Shown in pieces: positions 1 to 7,710 of a stretch of 64,000 nt of DNA. Location: positions 62,001-126,000 of the forward strand of contig CAMAWT010000004.1 of assembly GCA_945862065.1 (NCBI GenBank), in the 5' to 3' direction. Within the stretch, counting starts at the first letter, position 1; each line of letters begins with the position of its first letter. Position numbers and translations under genes: made by a program. The notes beneath the pieces were generated by a model. That model did no database searches. It saw only the letters and a program-made list of their open reading frames with translations, and was not told the DNA's origin. Origin of the DNA: Flavobacterium psychrophilum (GTDB lineage: Bacteria; Bacteroidota; Bacteroidia; Flavobacteriales; Flavobacteriaceae).

Positions 1-2562
1 TCCAACAGGTTTTTTTATATTTTGATTATTAGATTGGAAAAATTTCTCAAAAATTGATTCGTAGTCATTCTTATTAATCCCTTTTCCATTATCCCAAATC
101 ATCGTTTTAATTTCATCATTTATTTTTGATATTTGAATGGTAATTATGCCATTTCGTTCAGGGCAAAATTTGATTGCATTGGATATTAAGTTCGTAATAA
201 CTTGGGTTATTCTGTCTTGATCATAATAGGCTATAGCTTTAAAATTATGTTCAAAATGAACTAAAATATTTTTGTTTTTGATGAGCTGTTGTAAGGGTTC
301 TAATGCTTTTTCTATTGTTTCAACTAAATTGTTTTTCTTTGGATAAATGGTTTGTTTTCCCGTTTCAAATTTTTCTAAATCGAGTATTTTATCAATCAAT
401 CGATTGAGTCTATCTGATTCTGAAATTATATTTTGTAGAAATTGTTTTTTTAACTCTTCTGGTATTTCATCATCATCATGTAATATTTCACTAGCAGCTC
501 TTATTGCGGTTATCGGAGTTCTTAATTCATGCGTAACGGTATCTAAAAACTCATCTTTTTGTTTGTCTTTTTCGATTAAAGATATATTTGCATCTTGTAA
601 TTTAGCCGTAATTTCTTTTAACTCATTTGAAGTTTCCGTCAATTTTTTATTGATAATTATAGTTTCTTTAGATTCTTCTAAAATTTTTAAAACTTCAGGT
701 AAAGAAATACGTTCTTCTTTTACAACACTAGAAATTAAAATTCGTGCAGAAGCCGTTCCGATATGTCCTGTCAATAAATTTTCAGAAAATTTGATTAATC
801 TAGCGTCTGCTAATTCTTGATTGATATCAACATTATATTTTACATTAAAAATATTCATGGCACGTTTTGTTCGGCTTTCACCTAAAAATCGGACTAATAC
901 TTTTTCTATATCATTTCGGTAAGCTGTTCCTTTCCAGATAAATGCGTTTTCATGATTTGTTATGTACTTACTAATATCAACAAACATGTCAGCATAATTT
1001 CGCTCTCTGTAATTACCATTAAAACTTACAGAAATAGAAAAGTAGGCAAAACTATTACATAATAAACTCCAAAATAAAGCATGAGGAACAGGCTGTAAAT
1101 AATCAAGTCCAAATAATTGGAAAGGTTTTAATAATTTAATTCCAAATAATCCTTCAGATACAAACACACTTTCATTAGTAAGTCCAGATGCATAAGGAAT
1201 AAGTAATGTATAAATACAAACTAAAAATCCAATTAAAATACTATAAACTGCTCCTATTCTAGAACCACGTTTCCAGAAAAGAGCACCGAAAAAAGCAGGT
1301 GCTAATTGAGCAATGATTACAAAAGCAATCATTCCAATTGATACTAAGTTATAGTCTAATCCAAAAAAACGATAAATAAAATAAGCAAAGATAATTATGG
1401 TGAAAATACTAATTTTACGGGTATTTAATATCGTTTTATTACTGATTAATTCGGCTTCATTTAATTTTCCTAATAAATTATAGGGAATTAAAATATTGTT
1501 TGTAACCATCGTGGCGAGTCCAATTGAGGATACTACAATCATGGATATAGCAGCTGAAAAACCACCTAAAAAAACCATAACAGTAAGCGTTTTTTGATTA
1601 AATAATTGAGGAATTAGTAAAGAATACGTATCTGAATTTACCAACTGTCCATCAAAAAGAATGGTTCCACCCCAAGCTATCGGGTATACAAATATATTGA
1701 AAATTAAAAGATAAAGTGGGAAAAACCAAATGGCTGTATTTATATGCTTTTCTCTGTTATTTTCAACCACTGAAACTTGAAATTGTCTTGGTAGTAAAAA
1801 AATGGCAAACATCGATAAAACGCAAAGTAAAAACCAATTGATTGCTTGTGGCAAACCACCAATTGTATTTTTTTCTCTAAAATCTTTAAGTAAGGATGCT
1901 TTTTGATATACATCATCAAATCCATCAAAAACAAAAAAAGTAACATAAACACCAATGATAACAAAAAAGATTAATTTTAAAATGCTTTCCATAGCAACAG
2001 CCGTTACAATTCCTTTTCTTTTTTCTGAAGCATCAGCATAACGGGTTCCATAATAAGAAGCAAAAAGTGCTAAAGCAACAGCAACATAAGTTGTAGTATC
2101 ATCAAAAACATACGAGTTTATTTTAGTTTTGGTTACAATATGAAACGTTTCTGAAATTGCTTTTAATTGTAAAGCTATATAAGGTAAAATTCCAGTGAGG
2201 CAAACAACTGTTACAATAGCACCAAGAAAACGACTGTTTCCATACCTAAGCGAAATAAAATCAGCAATAGACGCTATTTTATTAATTCTCGATATTCGTA
2301 TTATTTTTTTTAATATTAAAATCCATGAAGGTGCAATGATAATTGGTCCTAAATAAATAGGTAAATAAGATAATCCGCTGTCAGCTGCTACGCCAATACT
2401 GCCATAATATGTCCAAGCCGTACAATATACAGCTAATGATAAAGAATATATATAAGGATTGTTTGTCCATTTGTTATTTTCTCTTTTCTCTGCCCAATGT
2501 GCAATTAAAAAAAGAAAACCTAGATAAAGTGAAAGTATGATTAAAAGCAAAAAACTATTCAT
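1..2562 (-). CDS. SSS-STAC sensor histidine kinase (CbrA/CrbS-like), 3' end cut by window edge
   Basis: The gene encodes a sodium:solute symporter domain fused to a histidine kinase and is open at base 1. The 854 visible residues start at an ATG at 2562. The first roughly 500 residues are a run of hydrophobic segments typical of the SSS family. A STAC-like stretch follows (ADARLIKFSENLL, then GTASARIL), then a predicted coiled coil. The H-box THELRTPITA has its phospho-acceptor at about His678, and a G1 box DNGKGI and F-box IFEKFF lie near residues 822-845. Only the G2 box and the extreme C terminus are missing. Known relatives, CbrA of Pseudomonas and CrbS of Vibrio, sense or carry small metabolites and control carbon use such as the acetate switch. 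That role here is inference. The start overlaps the upstream small gene by 8 bases, so the two are probably translated together. Confidence 0.93.
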   Translation of the reverse strand, partial: MNSFLLLIILSLYLGFLFLIAHWAEKRENNKWTNNPYIYSLSLAVYCTAWTYYGSIGVAADSGLSYLPIYLGPIIIAPSWILILKKIIRISRINKIASIADFISLRYGNSRFLGAIVTVVCLTGILPYIALQLKAISETFHIVTKTKINSYVFDDTTTYVAVALALFASYYGTRYADASEKRKGIVTAVAMESILKLIFFVIIGVYVTFFVFDGFDDVYQKASLLKDFREKNTIGGLPQAINWFLLCVLSMFAIFLLPRQFQVSVVENNREKHINTAIWFFPLYLLIFNIFVYPIAWGGTILFDGQLVNSDTYSLLIPQLFNQKTLTVMVFLGGFSAAISMIVVSSIGLATMVTNNILIPYNLLGKLNEAELISNKTILNTRKISIFTIIIFAYFIYRFFGLDYNLVSIGMIAFVIIAQLAPAFFGALFWKRGSRIGAVYSILIGFLVCIYTLLIPYASGLTNESVFVSEGLFGIKLLKPFQLFGLDYLQPVPHALFWSLLCNSFAYFSISVSFNGNYRERNYADMFVDISKYITNHENAFIWKGTAYRNDIEKVLVRFLGESRTKRAMNIFNVKYNVDINQELADARLIKFSENLLTGHIGTASARILISSVVKEERISLPEVLKILEESKETIIINKKLTETSNELKEITAKLQDANISLIEKDKQKDEFLDTVTHELRTPITAIRAASEILHDDDEIPEELKKQFLQNIISESDRLNRLIDKILDLEKFETGKQTIYPKKNNLVETIEKALEPLQQLIKNKNILVHFEHNFKAIAYYDQDRITQVITNLISNAIKFCPERNGIITIQISKINDEIKTMIWDNGKGINKNDYESIFEKFFQSNNQNIKKPVG

Positions 2563-2749
2563 TATACCTGTTTACAATTAATAATGAAATTAAAATTGAA
2601 AATAATGTTATTGAAAAAAAGTAGATGTAAATAGCCGGAATTCCATAAATACTTTGACTTGAATCAAATAATAATACAATTGGCATATTGAATCCAATTA
2701 GTAATAAAACGGAAATAATCAGCAATTTATGTTGATGTCTTTTTTTCAT
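2555..2749 (-). CDS. Small two-helix membrane protein coupled to the sensor kinase
   Basis: A 64-residue protein with a basic N terminus (MKKRHQHK) and two strong hydrophobic segments, at about residues 9-27 and 37-59. Its stop overlaps the start of the SSS-histidine kinase by 8 bases, which implies translational coupling. Small two-helix partners occur beside several SSS-family transporters (DUF4212 and DUF3311 types are known examples). I cannot assign this one to a family from sequence alone. It could be a transporter subunit or a modulator of the kinase. The ATG at 2749 gives the whole reading frame. Confidence that it is a real gene rests on the overlap, the strand and the membrane profile. 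Confidence 0.75.
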   Translation of the reverse strand: MKKRHQHKLLIISVLLLIGFNMPIVLLFDSSQSIYGIPAIYIYFFSITLFSILISLLIVNRYNE

Positions 2750-2853
2750 CTGTAATTAATAATTTTAAATCTTTTTTAATTTATTAAAAATAAACAAATA
2801 TTTTCAAATAATGAAATTCAATTTGCTAATTTAGTATAGTTAATAATATTAAA

Positions 2854-2880
2854 AAAACCTCTGAAAATATCAGAGGTTTT
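2854..2880 (-). terminator. Intrinsic terminator after the porin-MFS-small protein operon
   Basis: A 10-bp perfect stem (AAAACCTCTG with CAGAGGTTTT) around a 7-base loop. On the minus strand the hairpin runs into a T tract (A tract at 2851-2857), so it fits termination of the operon that ends at 2898. It separates that operon from the kinase pair. Confidence 0.85.
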
Positions 2881-2897
2881 TAATAACAATTTAACCA

Positions 2898-3116
2898 CTA
2901 TTTTTCATCATATTCACCAGAAAGGCAATAAGATCCAAATTTGAATAATCCATAAGCAATCAATGGACATAAAATAAATGTATAAATAATGGCCGGAACT
3001 AACTTTTCACCTCCAGCTTTCCACATACCTAATGCCTGATTTATAAAAAGATAATATACTGCAACGGCACCAATTGCCATCCAAACGATTCCTAAAAGTC
3101 TTTTAATTTGATTCAT
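2898..3116 (-). CDS. Small membrane protein downstream of MFS transporter (DUF6814-like)
   Basis: A 72-residue protein with two hydrophobic helices at about residues 7-27 and 40-62 and a charged C terminus. It follows the MFS gene by 21 bases on the same strand and is followed by the terminator at 2854-2880, so it is the last gene of the porin-MFS unit. From memory it resembles the small flavobacterial family DUF6814. That assignment is tentative and no function is known to me. The position suggests a transporter-associated subunit. Confidence 0.75.
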   Translation of the reverse strand: MNQIKRLLGIVWMAIGAVAVYYLFINQALGMWKAGGEKLVPAIIYTFILCPLIAYGLFKFGSYCLSGEYDEK

Positions 3117-3137
3117 TTTTTTAATTTTTAAAAGTTA

Positions 3138-4949
3138 TTAATCATGAACATTTCTGTCATCTGATTTTAAATATACAATTCCAATTACCAAACAAACTGC
3201 AGCTACAATAATTGGATACCAAAGTCCTTCTAAATAAGGCTTGTCGTATGGTAAAACAGAACCTGCTTCTTTTGCAATATCATTTGCTTTTTTAGCATTC
3301 AAAGCTAAGAACGTAGCAACAGCTGGTAGTAATCCTCCAAAGATACCATTTCCAACATGGTACGGCAAACTCATTGACGTATATCTAATTTGTGCAGGAA
3401 ACATTTCTACTAAAAATGCTGCTATCGGTCCGTAAACCATAGTTACAAATAAAACTTGAATTAAGACCATTAAAATTAAATGCCATTTAACATCGTCTGT
3501 AATGTTTTTCACTACCTCTACACCATGTTTTACACTTACTCCTGTTGGATGATGTTTTGCACCCGGCCCTTCAGTAAAGACACCTAATGCTACAGCAGCC
3601 AATGTATCTACTTTTGCTGGTTTTTCATCTGGTTTTAAAGTGTTTTTTAATTTAATTGTATGAACGGTTGCAACAGTATCTTTGGTAGTTGTATATTTTA
3701 TCCAAACTTCATTCTTGTTATTAGCTTTAGCATCAAATTCAATAGCTTTGTCAGAAAACAATGTGTCGACAACTGTATAATGGAATTTCGCTCCCGTATT
3801 ATACAATGAATCCGATTTAGTTGCTACAAAAATTTTGGTTTTTTTAATCGTAGGATCTTTTTTATCAACTTCCGTTTTGATTTCAGCAATTGGGCTACCA
3901 ATAACTTTACAGCTATCAATGACCAACGTGTTACCCATTTTTTTCATTGATTTTTCACTAGCCGATTCAAACATTGAAGTGTAAATTGGTCGGTAAGCAA
4001 AAATTGCTAAAAACATTCCAAACATCATGATCCATTTTCTACTCATTTTATCTGATAACCATCCGAATAAAACAAAGAAAGGAGTTCCTAATGCTAATGA
4101 AATTAACATAATATTATCGGCAATATCTTTATCTATACTCATGGTTTTCTCAATAAAACTCATCGCATAAAACTGACCCGTATACCAAACAACACCTTGC
4201 CCCATGGTAGCTCCAAATAATGCTAATAAAACAAATTTGAAGTTAAGTTTATTACCAAAACTCTCTTTTAATGGATTGGTAGAAATTTTTCCTTCTTCTT
4301 TCACTTTTGTGAAAACCGGAGATTCGTGCATGTTTCTTCTAATGATATATGAAATACCAATCATGATGATAGAAACCCAAAATGGTATTCTCCAACCCCA
4401 TTCAGTAAAATCTTCTTTTGACAACGAGTGTCTTGTAATATAAATTACTATTAATGAAATAAATAATCCTAAAGTTGCAGTTGTTTGAATCCAAGATGTA
4501 AAGAAACCTCTTCTATGGTTTGGCGAGTGTTCAGCAACATAGGTTGCTGCTCCACCATATTCACCACCAAGAGCTAAACCTTGAAGTAAACGCAAAACCA
4601 ATACTAAAAACGGTGCAAAATATCCAATTGTTTCAAATGCGGGTACACATCCAATTAAAAATGTTGCACCACCCATTAACAATAAGGTTACCATAAACGT
4701 ATATTTACGTCCAATCAAATCGCCTAATCGTCCGAAGAAAATAGCCCCAAAAGGACGTACTACAAATCCTGCAGCAAAGGTTGCAAGTGTTGACAAAAAC
4801 GCCGCTGTTGGATTGTCGGGCGGAAAGAATTTTGTTGATAGCAAAGTTGCTAAACTACCGAAGATATAAAAATCATACCATTCGATCATTGTTCCCATTG
4901 AAGAAGCTGAAATTACTTTCCAGATTCCTTTTGTTGATTTATCACTCAT
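3138..4949 (-). CDS. MFS transporter of the metabolite:H+ symporter (MHS) type with periplasmic insert
   Basis: A 603-residue inner-membrane transporter. The N-terminal half has the MHS-type features: MIEWYDFYIFG in TM1, the loop 2-3 motif GRLGDLIGRKY near residues 74-84 and GGEYGGAATY near 128-137. The equivalent loop 8-9 motif is WLSDKMSRKW at about 297-306. MHS transporters take up proline/betaine, shikimate, 2-oxoglutarate, citrate and similar organic acids by proton symport. The substrate here is not readable from sequence. Between TM9 and TM10 (about residues 322-488) is an insertion of roughly 165 residues, rich in Lys, Thr and Asp, predicted to be periplasmic. Usual MHS members are 430-500 residues. 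It lies 24 bases after the porin stop and is probably co-transcribed with it, suggesting an outer plus inner membrane uptake route. Confidence 0.9.
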   Translation of the reverse strand: MSDKSTKGIWKVISASSMGTMIEWYDFYIFGSLATLLSTKFFPPDNPTAAFLSTLATFAAGFVVRPFGAIFFGRLGDLIGRKYTFMVTLLLMGGATFLIGCVPAFETIGYFAPFLVLVLRLLQGLALGGEYGGAATYVAEHSPNHRRGFFTSWIQTTATLGLFISLIVIYITRHSLSKEDFTEWGWRIPFWVSIIMIGISYIIRRNMHESPVFTKVKEEGKISTNPLKESFGNKLNFKFVLLALFGATMGQGVVWYTGQFYAMSFIEKTMSIDKDIADNIMLISLALGTPFFVLFGWLSDKMSRKWIMMFGMFLAIFAYRPIYTSMFESASEKSMKKMGNTLVIDSCKVIGSPIAEIKTEVDKKDPTIKKTKIFVATKSDSLYNTGAKFHYTVVDTLFSDKAIEFDAKANNKNEVWIKYTTTKDTVATVHTIKLKNTLKPDEKPAKVDTLAAVALGVFTEGPGAKHHPTGVSVKHGVEVVKNITDDVKWHLILMVLIQVLFVTMVYGPIAAFLVEMFPAQIRYTSMSLPYHVGNGIFGGLLPAVATFLALNAKKANDIAKEAGSVLPYDKPYLEGLWYPIIVAAVCLVIGIVYLKSDDRNVHD

Positions 4950-4973
4950 ATTTATATGTATTATTAAATTATT

Positions 4974-6350
4974 TTAAAGATATATTTGAAGCTGAACAAT
5001 TAATTCTCCTTTGCTTGATTCAATATTATTTACAGCTGAGTAAACTGGACGTGTAGAATATTGAGTTGTAATTTTTGCATGATGACCATCTAAGAAAAAG
5101 TTGGCACCTATGTCAAATTGGCTACTTGCTTTATCTAATGCATCAAAATTTTTATAAGTGTAAGCACCAAATGGTTGGATTCTAACTTTTGGTTTTTCGT
5201 TTTTGTTTGGCAATAAAACTCCAGCTTGTGTGTACCAGATATTTCCACTTCCAATTAACGGTTGTAAATTTCCAGCACCAGCCAAAGCTGTGGTACCTGT
5301 ATAAGATGGATTGGCTATTCCTTCATTCATGATACCTAAATTTCTTAAATAATTTGGACCAAAATCATAATTATAAAAAACACTATAAGCAGTAAGGGCC
5401 ATTTTCTTTTCTTTAGCTCCAATTGGCATATCAACAAAAACATCTCCTGAAAAAAGATTAATTGAATGCTCTTCTTTAATTCCGTTAACCGATGTTTGGG
5501 TGCTTTTTGGAGCATTATAAAAACCAGCTCCAACATTCAACATTTTTTTGGTTCCTAAATAGGTTCCAACTTTAAACGGTAATAAATTTGACTCTTTATC
5601 AAAAAATTGGTATTCAACATATCCAGCTTTTGACCATTGCGTAACATTATTATTGTCAACTGCTTTTGCTAGAGATGCATTTGTAACATTTACAGGCGTT
5701 TGGTTTGTTGAAAATGGTTTGTTAATACTAAAACGATATTCAAATTTATTGTATTTACCTTTTGCAAAAACACCCATTTGTCTAGCAAATTGATCGGAGT
5801 TTTCAATTAATGGCCAATTAAAAATGGGAGCGTCAACCGTCAAATAATTTAAAGTCGATGACATTGTCATGCGTGAAAGCCCCATATAATAATGTAATCC
5901 TGCTCCAACAGACAAACTAAATGGCTTTGATTCTTTTGGTAACACAACGGCATATTCATTCCATGCATCATGAAAAAATATACCTGGTTTTTTTCCTGCA
6001 CCATAACCTCCTGTTCCAGCAGAACCTGATGCTCCGCCATTAATAAATGTTTGATTGTTTATACCAATGTGTGTTACAATCATGTATCTCGGTGAGATTT
6101 GCGCATAGGCTAGCAACCTTAAACGTCTTAACCCTGCGTCTTCAAATTTTGAAACATTTTCGTCTCCAATTAAAGTGCCAGGATTCAATTCTGTAGAACG
6201 AAGCCAAATTTGATTCCATGTAATAAATCGCATGTATTTGGTTCCTTCAGGATTCAAATTAAATTTCATTCCGCCGCCATAATCAGGCGATCCTTGCGAG
6301 AAAGAAAGTGCCGTAACAAATAATCCGGCTAGTAGTATAACTTTTTTCAT
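4974..6350 (-). CDS. Outer-membrane porin-like beta-barrel protein
   Basis: A 458-residue protein with a clear signal peptide (MKKVILLAGLFVTALSFSQG). The rest alternates short amphipathic strands rich in Tyr, Phe, Asn and Gly, and it ends in a strand with terminal aromatic/hydrophobic character (IVQLQIYL), as expected of a beta-barrel. It resembles the porin family often found in Flavobacteriaceae beside MFS transporters. It is the first gene of the unit with the MFS transporter and the small membrane protein. The inferred role is diffusion of the MFS substrate across the outer membrane. No specificity residues can be read. Confidence 0.8.
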   Translation of the reverse strand: MKKVILLAGLFVTALSFSQGSPDYGGGMKFNLNPEGTKYMRFITWNQIWLRSTELNPGTLIGDENVSKFEDAGLRRLRLLAYAQISPRYMIVTHIGINNQTFINGGASGSAGTGGYGAGKKPGIFFHDAWNEYAVVLPKESKPFSLSVGAGLHYYMGLSRMTMSSTLNYLTVDAPIFNWPLIENSDQFARQMGVFAKGKYNKFEYRFSINKPFSTNQTPVNVTNASLAKAVDNNNVTQWSKAGYVEYQFFDKESNLLPFKVGTYLGTKKMLNVGAGFYNAPKSTQTSVNGIKEEHSINLFSGDVFVDMPIGAKEKKMALTAYSVFYNYDFGPNYLRNLGIMNEGIANPSYTGTTALAGAGNLQPLIGSGNIWYTQAGVLLPNKNEKPKVRIQPFGAYTYKNFDALDKASSQFDIGANFFLDGHHAKITTQYSTRPVYSAVNNIESSKGELIVQLQIYL

Positions 6351-6449
6351 GTTTAAATAATTTGGTTAATAATGCTTAATTGCTCGACCAAATTCTAAAA
6401 TTTTGTTAATGAAAAAAATTATAGTATATATTTATGTAAACTGCTATAG

Positions 6450-6869
6450 TTAATCTTTGAAACGTTCCCATTTTATTAGCATGAACTTATCGCCAAGCTC
6501 TGTTATTATCATTCCAGCACCTTTCAATTGATCCTTGTTTTTAAGAAATTCAACCAATTCTAAATGATTGTAGATTTTATAAGTAGGATGATAATCGGTA
6601 TGATTGGGCTTCGTTACTTTAAACTCTTTTACCCAATTACTCACTGTGACATGAGAAACGCCAATTATACGTTCTATCTCTCTGTAACTCAACCCTTCCA
6701 AGAATAATTGCAAAGCTTTAGTAACATAGTAGCTATCAATCTTTTTTCCTAATTTATTAACGGTGAAATAATAGTTACATTTTTTACATAAAAACCTTTG
6801 TCTATCTTTGATTACACCACTTTTGACAATAGAATCGCCTTGACATTTTGGACATGCTAAAATTTCCAT
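6450..6869 (-). CDS. InsA-like zinc-ribbon/HTH protein, probable domesticated regulator
   Basis: A 139-residue protein. Residues 5-35 form a zinc ribbon with two CxxC pairs (CPKCQGDS and CKKCNYYF), like the N terminus of the IS1 InsA protein. Residues 55-85 hold a helix-turn-helix (YREIERIIGVSHVTVSNWVKE). The last 50 residues (KIYNHLELVEFL onward, ending KWERFKD) do not look like a transposase catalytic domain. No InsB frame and no terminal inverted repeats are visible on either side. It sits between the minus-strand porin operon and the divergent catabolic cluster, the usual place for a local regulator. Automatic annotation may call it an IS1 transposase. I think DNA-binding regulator is better, though the target is unknown. 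Confidence 0.8.
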   Translation of the reverse strand: MEILACPKCQGDSIVKSGVIKDRQRFLCKKCNYYFTVNKLGKKIDSYYVTKALQLFLEGLSYREIERIIGVSHVTVSNWVKEFKVTKPNHTDYHPTYKIYNHLELVEFLKNKDQLKGAGMIITELGDKFMLIKWERFKD

Positions 6870-7102
6870 ATATATAAATTTTGCATAAATATACTAATTT
6901 AGCAATAAATACAAAAATTAATATCAAAAAATTTTTTTACTATTTTTTTACTTAATTGATTTATGAAGTGTTTTCATTAAATTAAATGTAATAAATTTAC
7001 TAAATTATATATTTCTTAAATTTTAAAATTAAAATAATTAATGTATTATTGTGGAAAAATTAATTTACTTTATTTTTACATTTTTATAAAAATATTTATA
7101 CC

Positions 7103-7708
7103 ATGCAATTCGATATTCAAAATACAGATGCTTCAATTTTATATAAATTATTAACGGGAACAATTATTCCAAGACCTATTGGCTGGATTTCAACAATTGA
7201 TGAAAACGGAATTAATAATTTAGCACCTTTTTCCTATTTTAATATGGTGTCTAGCGATCCTCCTTGTTTGATGTTCTCTACACGAAGAGACGATAATAAA
7301 AATAAAGACACACTAAATAATGTTTTGCAAAACAATCAGTTTGTAGTTAATTTAGTTACCATTGATGTTGTAGAACAAATGAACACTACATCGGCTCCTG
7401 TAGCTGCTTCAGTAGATGAATTTGAATTGGCTAACATCACTCCTATTGATTCTGTTTTTGTTAAACCAAAGAGAGTAAAAGAAAGTTTAGTACATTTTGA
7501 ATGCGAAAAAATACACCACTATTTTTTAGATAATGAAACAGGTGGCGGTGCGTGTGTTATCATAGGAAAAGTCATTACTATGCACATTGACGATTCCATT
7601 TTGATGGAAAATCATAAAATTAATTTAGAAAAATACAAACCTGTTGCACGTTTAGCAGGTTCAAATTATAGTACATTAGGCGAATTATTTCAAATAAAAA
7701 GACAATAA
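7103..7708 (+). CDS. Flavin reductase-like domain protein, first gene of catabolic cluster
   Basis: A 201-residue protein of the flavin reductase-like (DIM6/NTAB, FMN-binding split barrel) family. The typical N-terminal stretch is present (IPRPIGWISTIDENG, then NLAPFSYFNMVSSDPP), followed by a central barrel. Members reduce or bind FMN and often supply reduced flavin to a partner oxygenase. It lies 2 bases upstream of the large flavoprotein monooxygenase/OYE gene, so pairing with that enzyme is a reasonable inference. It is also possible that it acts on a pathway intermediate. The 233 bases upstream are very AT-rich and separate it from the divergent InsA-like gene. I see no convincing single promoter box there. 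Confidence 0.88.
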   Translation: MQFDIQNTDASILYKLLTGTIIPRPIGWISTIDENGINNLAPFSYFNMVSSDPPCLMFSTRRDDNKNKDTLNNVLQNNQFVVNLVTIDVVEQMNTTSAPVAASVDEFELANITPIDSVFVKPKRVKESLVHFECEKIHHYFLDNETGGGACVIIGKVITMHIDDSILMENHKINLEKYKPVARLAGSNYSTLGELFQIKRQ

Positions 7709-7710
7709 AA

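Noticed and set aside
347..820. Plus-strand open frame of 157 codons
   Set aside because: It lies antisense within the kinase part of the SSS-histidine kinase gene, which has clear H- and G1-box motifs on the other strand. It is a shadow frame.
6450..6869. Active IS1-type insertion sequence
   Set aside because: No InsB frame, no terminal inverted repeats and no target duplication were seen. The C-terminal part is not transposase-like. I kept it as a probable regulator.
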